Origin: Bacteroidia bacterium
Lineage (GTDB): Bacteria > Bacteroidota > Bacteroidia > NS11-12g > UBA9320
DNA length: 21,696 bases
Reading direction: 5' to 3'
Assembly: GCA_029253325.1 (NCBI GenBank)
Contig: JAQWZS010000145.1
Location: forward strand, 1 to 21,696
How positions within the stretch are numbered: position 1 is the stretch's first letter; every line of letters starts with the position of its first letter. Shown one piece after another: positions 16,226 to 21,696 of this stretch. Both the position numbers and the translations under genes were made by a program. The notes beneath the pieces were generated by a model that saw only the letters and a program-made list of their open reading frames with translations, did not search any database and was not told the origin of the DNA.

Positions 16226-16978
16226 TTGAAATATTTATTATCACTCTTTATGATTTTGGTGTATGGATGGGGATATTCTCAATCCAATACGTTTTCAGCT
16301 AAATTCAGATCTTTAGTAAACGGAGAACCGGTATTGTATGCCAAGGTAACAAATAGTAATGGGGAGTCTTTATTAACTAATGTAGATGGATTAGTGACAA
16401 TTTTATACGAGCCCAACTCAGAAATCACCATATCCCATTTAGTATATGATACGCTTAAAATACGACCATCCGATTTTGAAGGAAGAGCAGATTTGGTTTT
16501 CTATTTACAGCCGAGAACCTACGATTTGAGGGAGGTAAAGTTTTCAATTTTAGGAGAACGTTCTTTGTTTGATCGCAAGTTTGTGAGTAATGATTTGGGT
16601 AAGTCTGATGCAGAGAAAGTGCGTAAGAAACTTCGAATAATCGAGATGAAAAAAGTGCTCATTGGACTAGATAAGTCTGCTCAAGGAGGAGCGGTTTTAG
16701 GAAGCCCCATAACTTATCTGTATGATCGTTTTAGTAAGTCTGGAAGAGAGCGTAGAGAGTATGCTATGCTATTAGCTAGGGACAATCAACGTAAAGAAAA
16801 TGGCAAAAAATTTGATGATTTTGTAGTTTCAACACTCACAAGTTTTGAGGATGAGGAATTAGCACGATTTAAGGCTTTTTGTAGTTTTCATCCAAGTTTT
16901 GTTGAAATGGTTGACGAATTGACTCTATACTACGAAATCTTAAGATGTAGGACCGAATTTATAGAAAAGGAGTATTAG
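16226..16978 (+). CDS. Exported protein with carboxypeptidase-regulatory-like domain, unknown function
   Basis: A 250-residue protein of unknown function. It starts at TTG 16226: a TGA lies in frame only three codons before it and the TTG opens a good signal peptide (KYLLSLFMILVYGWGYSQ). Residues about 20-100 form a short beta domain like the CarboxypepD_reg/CNA-B-like domains common in Bacteroidota (GEPVLYAKVTNSNGESLLTN, NSEITISHLVYDTLKI, DLVFYLQPRTYDLREV). Residues about 105-250 are charged and probably helical (DAEKVRKKLRIIEMKKVL, SGRERREYAMLLARDNQRKE) with two cysteines near the C-terminus. A conserved-looking GGAVLGSPITYLYDRFS segment lies between. No TonB plug or barrel follows, so it is not a SusC-type receptor. 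It converges on the T9SS type A protein gene with 13 bases between the stops. Confidence 0.7.
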   Translation: MKYLLSLFMILVYGWGYSQSNTFSAKFRSLVNGEPVLYAKVTNSNGESLLTNVDGLVTILYEPNSEITISHLVYDTLKIRPSDFEGRADLVFYLQPRTYDLREVKFSILGERSLFDRKFVSNDLGKSDAEKVRKKLRIIEMKKVLIGLDKSAQGGAVLGSPITYLYDRFSKSGRERREYAMLLARDNQRKENGKKFDDFVVSTLTSFEDEELARFKAFCSFHPSFVEMVDELTLYYEILRCRTEFIEKEY

Positions 16979-16991
16979 AGGAATTTTAGAT

Positions 16992-17987
16992 TCACTTCTT
17001 CACCATTTTTTTATAGAATGTTTTGTTTTCTGTGATTAACTTAACATAGAATATCCCATTCGATAACTCAGATACATCAATTTTATTGTTTGGAGAGTTT
17101 ATTCCCTTTATTACTTGTCCATGGACATTCAGTAATGTTATTTTTTGAACAATCTGATTTTTATCTTCAAGTATTAATGAGAAGGAATTATAGACTGGAT
17201 TTGGCGATAAGATTATTTTTGATAGAGAGTGGTTAGCTATTCCCATACTTTTTCTTCTGAATCGATAGATTGTGCCGTCGGGAATGGTGCCATTGATATG
17301 ATGAGGATTTTGATTATCAACCCATAAAACTTCAGGATTTATAGGGTCACCACTGAGAACATATCCTTTTCCTAGGACAGTGTTTATTCCATGATCAAAC
17401 GTAGGAAAAAGAGCAATGTATGTGCCTGAATAGTTGTTGTAGCATAGACTTGGTTTTGAGATTCGATTAGGTCCGAAGTGCCATTCAATATCATTAGAAC
17501 CTTCATATAACCAAAGTTGAAAATTTACATAATCTGATGATATGCTATCATCGGCTAATTCAGAATAAAATCCCACGTTTTTCCAATGTATTTTCAAGAT
17601 TTTTTTATGATTTAAACTATCCAACTGGTAAGAAATATCTGATTTTGATTCAGGAGTAATTGTGTCAGCAACCATATTATACCCTCGATCTACAATATCT
17701 GAACCATAGGCAATTAATAATGTATAAATTCCTTTATTGTTAGTGGTTAGAGATCCTCCCCATCCAAAACTATTAAGGATGATTTTTTGGATAGTCTTAT
17801 TATAAAGAGTAAAATCAAATCCAATAGGAATATTAAAGTGAGGATTATGCCAAGTCATTGTATTATTTAGTGATGTGGATTGGTCCAAATCTTCATATGA
17901 ATTTGTTGAAGCATCGAATGTATAATATTGTGCTTTCAGATTGATTGAGGTTAAAAATAGAATTACGGTAATTAATGATGTTTTCAT
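16992..17987 (-). CDS. Secreted protein with T9SS type A sorting domain
   Basis: A 331-residue exported protein. The ATG at 17987 is chosen over an upstream one at 18008 because it starts the signal peptide directly (MKTSLITVILFLTSINLKAQ). The C-terminal 75 residues are a type A Por-secretion sorting domain: LSPNPVYNSFSLIL, ITLLNVHGQVI, IDVSELSNGIFYVKLITENK, ending in KKMVKK. The T9SS would therefore carry it across the outer membrane. The central part (residues about 20-245, e.g. FDFTLYNKTIQKIILNSFGW, DYVNFQLWLYEGSNDIEWHF) resembles the beta-sandwich found in Bacteroidota proteins that report 'plain surface' domains; I see no catalytic residues. Its start region faces the PorV/Q-like gene. 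Confidence 0.85.
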   Translation of the reverse strand: MKTSLITVILFLTSINLKAQYYTFDASTNSYEDLDQSTSLNNTMTWHNPHFNIPIGFDFTLYNKTIQKIILNSFGWGGSLTTNNKGIYTLLIAYGSDIVDRGYNMVADTITPESKSDISYQLDSLNHKKILKIHWKNVGFYSELADDSISSDYVNFQLWLYEGSNDIEWHFGPNRISKPSLCYNNYSGTYIALFPTFDHGINTVLGKGYVLSGDPINPEVLWVDNQNPHHINGTIPDGTIYRFRRKSMGIANHSLSKIILSPNPVYNSFSLILEDKNQIVQKITLLNVHGQVIKGINSPNNKIDVSELSNGIFYVKLITENKTFYKKMVKK

Positions 17988-18005
17988 AAAGCATGAGTTT
18001 GATAA

Positions 18006-18013
18006 CAAATATA
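18006..18013 (-). promoter_or_regulatory. Putative -7 box of the T9SS type A protein gene
   Basis: TATATTTG on the minus strand matches TAnnTTTG and ends 18 bases before the ATG at 17987, a normal leader length. No matching -33 element. Confidence 0.35.
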
Positions 18014-18068
18014 AAAAATATCATCCAAATGAAGAGGTGTGAATGGTATTATTCTGTGAATCAAGTCG

Positions 18069-18076
18069 TACTTTTG
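18069..18076 (+). promoter_or_regulatory. Putative -7 box of the PorV/Q-like gene
   Basis: TACTTTTG, identical to the box before the cupin gene, ends nine bases before the proposed TTG start at 18086. If it is the promoter, the upstream ATG codons at 17993 and 18029 cannot be the start. Confidence 0.35.
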
Positions 18077-18085
18077 CAATGTATT

Positions 18086-19081
18086 TTGAAAAAGGGTTTA
18101 TTACTATTTTTAAGCGTATTGCCATTATTGAGTCAAGCTCAATTGCTTCCAAATTTTGGTGGGCAACGGGCTGGTTTATCTGCATTAAGTTTTCTGAAGA
18201 ATGATTTAAGCCCTATTTCATTTGCTATGGCAAGTGCAAGCATAGCCAATAAAGGGAATCTCTATAGTACTGAAAATAATCCAGCAGCCCTGGTTCAAAT
18301 CAATGGTTCGGGAATCGCATTGAGCAATTTATCTGTTGGAGCTGGAATACATCAAAGTTTTTTAGCCTCAGGATTCAAGTTAGATGATGGCTCAGTTCTT
18401 GGATTTAATGTGAATAGTCTAAATGCGGGAGCTATGGAAGTTAGAACAGAATTTGAGCCCAATGGAACGGGACAGTTGTTCTATGCTAATAATACAGCCT
18501 TAGGTATTAATTATGCAAGAAAACTCTCCGAGAACTTCAATATCGGTATTGGTCTCAAATATATTTATGAAGGAATTTCTACATACACCAATCATACCGT
18601 GACGGCTGATATTGGGTTTTTATATACTACAGACTTTAAAGATTTAACTTTTGCTGTGGTAGTTAAAAATTTTGGAGGAAACTCTCAGATGATTGGTTCA
18701 GACCTTGAAACTACCTTCAATCGAACAGATGTGGTATTAAGTAATTACACCACACCAACGATATTTAAGATGGGATTTTCATTTGTTCCATATGAGAGTA
18801 AGTCAAAAAAAATGGTTGCTTCTGCTGAGTTGAACCATCCTAGTGATAATGCAGAAAATATTCGTTTGGGAGTTGAGTTGAGTTTCCGAGACCTACTTTT
18901 CACTAGACTTGGATATAAATTAAGTGTTCAAGGTCAAAACTACCCTACCGCGGGTATTGGCATCAAAACAAGGTTAGGGATACATCCGCTATACATCGAT
19001 TATGCAGTTAATCCAACTAATCGAATGGGAGTTCAGCATTTAGTTGGGTTATCTATACCTTTTAACAATGACCAACGATGA
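18086..19081 (+). CDS. PorV/PorQ-family outer-membrane beta-barrel protein
   Basis: A 331-residue barrel protein when started at TTG 18086, which gives a perfect signal peptide (KKGLLLFLSVLPLLSQAQ); the frame is open to ATG codons at 18029 and 17993, but those would put 19-31 extra residues before the signal. The mature part matches the PorV/PorQ family: AGLSALSFLKNDLSPISFAM, SASIANKGNLYSTENNPAAL, TEFEPNGTGQLFYANNTALG, FNIGIGLKYIYEGI, FAVVVKNFGG, ELNHPSDNAENIRLGVEL and LFTRLGYK. PorV is the T9SS outer-membrane shuttle and PorQ an attachment-complex partner; this member could be one of these or a paralogue. It overlaps the following lipoprotein gene by four bases (ATGA, 19078-19081). Confidence 0.82.
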   Translation: MKKGLLLFLSVLPLLSQAQLLPNFGGQRAGLSALSFLKNDLSPISFAMASASIANKGNLYSTENNPAALVQINGSGIALSNLSVGAGIHQSFLASGFKLDDGSVLGFNVNSLNAGAMEVRTEFEPNGTGQLFYANNTALGINYARKLSENFNIGIGLKYIYEGISTYTNHTVTADIGFLYTTDFKDLTFAVVVKNFGGNSQMIGSDLETTFNRTDVVLSNYTTPTIFKMGFSFVPYESKSKKMVASAELNHPSDNAENIRLGVELSFRDLLFTRLGYKLSVQGQNYPTAGIGIKTRLGIHPLYIDYAVNPTNRMGVQHLVGLSIPFNNDQR

Positions 19082-20280
19082 TTCAAATTAATATCTTACA
19101 CAAAAATTATTTTTGGTCATTAGGACTATTGTTGATTGTAGCTTGTGATGGTTTTTTTGGTAAAAAAACAGACTTAGATTTTATTGAGATTCCTGAATAT
19201 TTGCCTCGAGAAGTAGCTTATGTTCCGGTTGAGCCAGTTATTAAAAAATATCAAAACCCGATAGACATCATTGCTGGATTTGATGAATTGATTTATGTTG
19301 TTGATGGAGCTTCAGAGGAAATAATATCCCTAGATGAAAGCGGTAAAGAGCTGGGTAGATTTCAGTTGAATGGAGTTAAGTCCATAGCTCAAAATAGAAA
19401 ATTGGATTTATTGGCAATTGGTTCAAGTCAACGAATAGTAGGGGGTGTCACAAAAGATATTACCTGTATTTATCGTATTGATATGCATGGAAACGGCAAT
19501 GAATTTGGGATAGAGTACGCACGGGTAGTAGATACAATAGCTCATCCATTATATTTTAAAAGTACTTTCTCTGGTAGTGACGACAAAGTTCAATTTAACA
19601 AGATAACAGTTTTAGAAGATAATCGATTTTATGTTACACGATCTGGAATCGATAATAATCCACAAAAATTTGGTGGTCCAGATGATGCAGTCTTATTGTT
19701 TGAAGAAGATGGAACGTACATAACACCTGTTGTTGTCAATACCCCTAATGGTTTTTTCCGTGACTTTTTTAAAAGCCCAATGGGGATTTCGAGTTTTGTT
19801 CAACCACCTCAAATTTCGGCAGGCGGACCAGATCATTTTGTATTTACTTCTTTGTCTGAGAATACATCAATCAAGGTACAGGTTATTGATTATATAGAAA
19901 CTGATTTTGGTGCAAGCTACGAGCCTCGAATACTTTTTGAGACAGACACAACTATTTCAGACGGAAGTTTAACTTCTCCTGACAAGTTTTTAAAACCTGT
20001 TTCCACAATCATTACGGGTGACGGTACAAATTATATTTTCGTTTTAGACCAGATGAAAGACTCGTTGTACCAGTTTACAGTAACAGGTCTTGAAGGGATA
20101 AAACCACCTGTTGGATCAGCTTCCAGTAAATATCAAATGGCAAGCTTTGGAGGTAGAGGAGACGGACTTACTCAGTTTAATAGTCCAACTTCTATTGCCT
20201 ACAAAAACAGAATTCTTTGGGTATGCGATACCGGTAATGGGAGAATTCTTCGATTTAAACTCACAACAGATTTTCAGTAA
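19078..20280 (+). CDS. Lipoprotein with NHL-type beta-propeller repeats
   Basis: A 400-residue lipoprotein. The N-terminus ends in the lipobox LLIVAC, so Cys23 would be acylated and the protein anchored to a membrane, most likely the outer one. Repeats typical of NHL propellers are seen at the beginning (QNPIDIIAGFDELIYVVDGA, then SLDESGKELGRF, about 58-96) and most clearly at the end (FGGRGDGLTQFNSPTSIA then LWVCDTGNGRILRF, about 355-395). A propeller closed by N- and C-terminal blades is likely. NHL propellers bind proteins or carbohydrates, and no enzyme motif is evident. The start overlaps the stop of the PorV/Q-like gene (ATGA), so the two proteins are probably made in equal amounts and may work together. 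Its TAA directly abuts the TAA of the convergent tamB. Confidence 0.82.
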   Translation: MIQINILHKNYFWSLGLLLIVACDGFFGKKTDLDFIEIPEYLPREVAYVPVEPVIKKYQNPIDIIAGFDELIYVVDGASEEIISLDESGKELGRFQLNGVKSIAQNRKLDLLAIGSSQRIVGGVTKDITCIYRIDMHGNGNEFGIEYARVVDTIAHPLYFKSTFSGSDDKVQFNKITVLEDNRFYVTRSGIDNNPQKFGGPDDAVLLFEEDGTYITPVVVNTPNGFFRDFFKSPMGISSFVQPPQISAGGPDHFVFTSLSENTSIKVQVIDYIETDFGASYEPRILFETDTTISDGSLTSPDKFLKPVSTIITGDGTNYIFVLDQMKDSLYQFTVTGLEGIKPPVGSASSKYQMASFGGRGDGLTQFNSPTSIAYKNRILWVCDTGNGRILRFKLTTDFQ

Positions 20281-20289
20281 TTAATTACT
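20276..20289. repeat. 14-bp perfect palindrome covering both convergent stop codons
   Basis: AGTAATT followed by AATTACT. The plus-strand TAA (20278-20280) and the minus-strand TAA (20283-20281) lie in its middle. Five T residues (20289-20293) follow on the plus strand. It could form a weak hairpin but is AT-rich, so a terminator role is uncertain. Confidence 0.45.
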
Positions 20290-21696
20290 TTTTATAGCTG
20301 ATTTTTTCTTTCGCCTACGTAATCTAAATTTATCAAATTGATAGCGATAGAAAAGTCCAACTCCAGTTGTTCTGACGTTAGTTATGCTACCTATTGTGGG
20401 GTCGTTGGCTTGTTTTTGAAATCCCTGAACTTTGAGATTACCGTCGTCTCCAATGGTATATTTAACACTAATATCATAAGGGATAGACCCTTGTGCAGCA
20501 GCATCAGTAGAATAAGAAAGTTCTAGTCGGTCATTTAGAAATTTACGACGTAGAGATAATATTAATTCTGCTTTTTTCTGATAAGATGTTTGATAATCAA
20601 CACCCAATTGAAATCGAGTATCTAGTTGACCGAGCCAGTTATTAATCTGACTCGAGGCAAAGTCACTAAAACTGTTGATTCCTGTATTTACTGCTCCTAC
20701 AGATAGTTCAGGACTCGAACTATTTGCAAAGCTTGGGGGTATGAAGGTACCTAAAACTAATAATGCAAAGACTTGTCGATTGAGTTCCTCTTGGTCCAGC
20801 CTAATTCGATTAATGATGGTATTTAAAGTACTGTTTGTATTTGTATTTAGGTTAGTTTGTGAGGGGAATCCTAGGTCGAATGTGACATCAGGATTGAACA
20901 ATAACCCCTCTAATTTTAGGTAACAATCAGCAGGTATAGCAGTCTGGAAAAGAGTACTATCCTCAGCTGAGGATAATGTGCCTGATAATAAGGGCAGTGG
21001 GGTTGGGTACTCCCGTTTAATAGCTTCAAGGTCTATTTTAGCATTGTATGGGTTTCCGTCCCAGCGAAGTGTTCCGCCAGGCTTTACAACGAAAAATTTA
21101 TTTATGAGATCAAATGCCGTAAATAAATAATTCCCTTTGTCTATGGTTAGACCACCATACATATTAAAATCTCCAAATGTGTTGATTTCCATTCGTAAGT
21201 TCCCGTGGCTAGATGCTTCTATTTTATCACCAAGAAGTTCGTCGAAGATGAGTTTTACTTCAGCATCATTGGTGACTTCAAAATTGAAATCCATTTGAAT
21301 TCCAGCTTCTGTTTTAAAAGTCTTTTCATTTTTAATATCTTTTTTCAGATCAATAAATTTTACATAACTAAGGGTATGATCAGATTCTAGGTCATCCAAT
21401 GGGATTTCTATGACAGTCCCTTTTCTACTTTTAGCATTTACTTGAATGAAAATATCATCAACTGGTCCAGCAATTTTTGCAGAACCGTCTATAAAAGCAC
21501 TTCCGTAAAACAAACTATTATCTCCTCGAGAAGTATTCATAATTTCAAAATTTTGGAGTTGGTCAATATCAAGATCCAGTTTAAAATCATGAAAATTATG
21601 ATGGTTTATGTCACCACTGATATTCCCTTTTTGTCCAAATCTATCTGCTATCTGAGCTTTAGAAATATGAAAAGACGAATAGTCAATTTTTATGGT
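20281..21696 (-). CDS. tamB: TamB-like translocation and assembly module protein, C-terminal part (partial at right edge)
   Basis: The frame is open from the window edge to the TAA at 20281, giving 471 residues; the 52 codons before the first visible ATG (21540) read as family-like sequence (GQKGNISGDINHHNFHDFKL), so the gene extends beyond the window. The DUF490/TamB C-terminal domain is recognised by NSLFYGSAFIDGSAKIAGP, NMYGGLTIDKGNYLFTAFDL, GGTLRWDGNPYNAKIDLEAI, the segment ALLVLGTFIPPS, and the terminal barrel-like repeats (AELILSLRRKFLNDRLELSY, GVGLFYRYQFDKF). TamB is a long periplasm-spanning AsmA-like protein anchored in the inner membrane that works with a BamA-type barrel in outer-membrane protein insertion or lipid transport. 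The C-terminus ends in a basic RLRRRKKK tail. Convergent with the NHL lipoprotein gene with no gap. Confidence 0.9.
   Translation of the reverse strand, partial: TIKIDYSSFHISKAQIADRFGQKGNISGDINHHNFHDFKLDLDIDQLQNFEIMNTSRGDNSLFYGSAFIDGSAKIAGPVDDIFIQVNAKSRKGTVIEIPLDDLESDHTLSYVKFIDLKKDIKNEKTFKTEAGIQMDFNFEVTNDAEVKLIFDELLGDKIEASSHGNLRMEINTFGDFNMYGGLTIDKGNYLFTAFDLINKFFVVKPGGTLRWDGNPYNAKIDLEAIKREYPTPLPLLSGTLSSAEDSTLFQTAIPADCYLKLEGLLFNPDVTFDLGFPSQTNLNTNTNSTLNTIINRIRLDQEELNRQVFALLVLGTFIPPSFANSSSPELSVGAVNTGINSFSDFASSQINNWLGQLDTRFQLGVDYQTSYQKKAELILSLRRKFLNDRLELSYSTDAAAQGSIPYDISVKYTIGDDGNLKVQGFQKQANDPTIGSITNVRTTGVGLFYRYQFDKFRLRRRKKKSAIKSN

Noticed and set aside
1..21696. CRISPR array, tRNA, rRNA, insertion sequence, phage or toxin-antitoxin genes
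   Set aside because: I saw no regularly spaced repeats, no tRNA-like or rRNA-like sequence, no transposase or integrase motif and no small toxin-antitoxin pair; coding genes fill nearly the whole window.

Overview
The window looks like an AT-rich chromosome segment from a member of the Bacteroidota (Cytophagales- or Flavobacteriales-like; the genus cannot be fixed from here). The reasons are several type IX secretion (T9SS) style surface proteins (C-terminal sorting domains of both type A and type B, PKD domains, lamin-tail domains), a PorV/PorQ-family barrel, promoters of the Bacteroidota TAnnTTTG type, almost no Shine-Dalgarno sequences, and an L13 N-terminus of the Bacteroidota form. I see no tRNA, rRNA, insertion sequence, phage gene or CRISPR array, and no gene-free stretch longer than about 200 bases.

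Layout from left to right. The first codons of rplM (L13) run off the left edge on the minus strand with a good promoter. Next come an adrenodoxin-type 2Fe-2S ferredoxin (-) and a divergent MuiA-like DUF4140/DUF4139 secreted protein (+). The minus strand at 2.3-5.7 kb holds murQ and, just upstream of it, a large secreted lamin-tail protein gene cut in two by one in-frame amber codon that lies in a perfect 22-bp palindrome. The plus strand at 5.8-9.6 kb holds a DEDDy 3'-5' exonuclease overlapping an RlmI-like methyltransferase by 4 bases, then a PKD/T9SS type B surface protein. The minus strand at 9.6-16.2 kb is a long co-directional run: (transcribed right to left) secreted cupin, uvrC, pabB, a 2-oxoglutarate/Fe(II) oxygenase, a MATE exporter and an outer-membrane-barrel-like protein, with uvrC/pabB and MATE/barrel overlapping. 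Then come a carboxypeptidase-regulatory-like protein (+), a T9SS type A protein (-), a coupled PorV/PorQ-like barrel plus NHL-propeller lipoprotein (+), and the C-terminal 471 residues of TamB (-), which continues past the right edge.

Themes: cell-envelope assembly and surface export (T9SS cargo, PorV/Q, TamB, murQ wall recycling, MATE) mixed with housekeeping genes (rplM, uvrC, pabB). I did not find a clear novel defence or mobile system. The best leads are the palindrome-embedded amber codon, the PorV/Q-NHL lipoprotein pair, the exonuclease-methyltransferase pair, two convergent gene pairs with zero spacing, and an apparent pattern of non-ATG starts and promoter boxes lying almost on the start codon.
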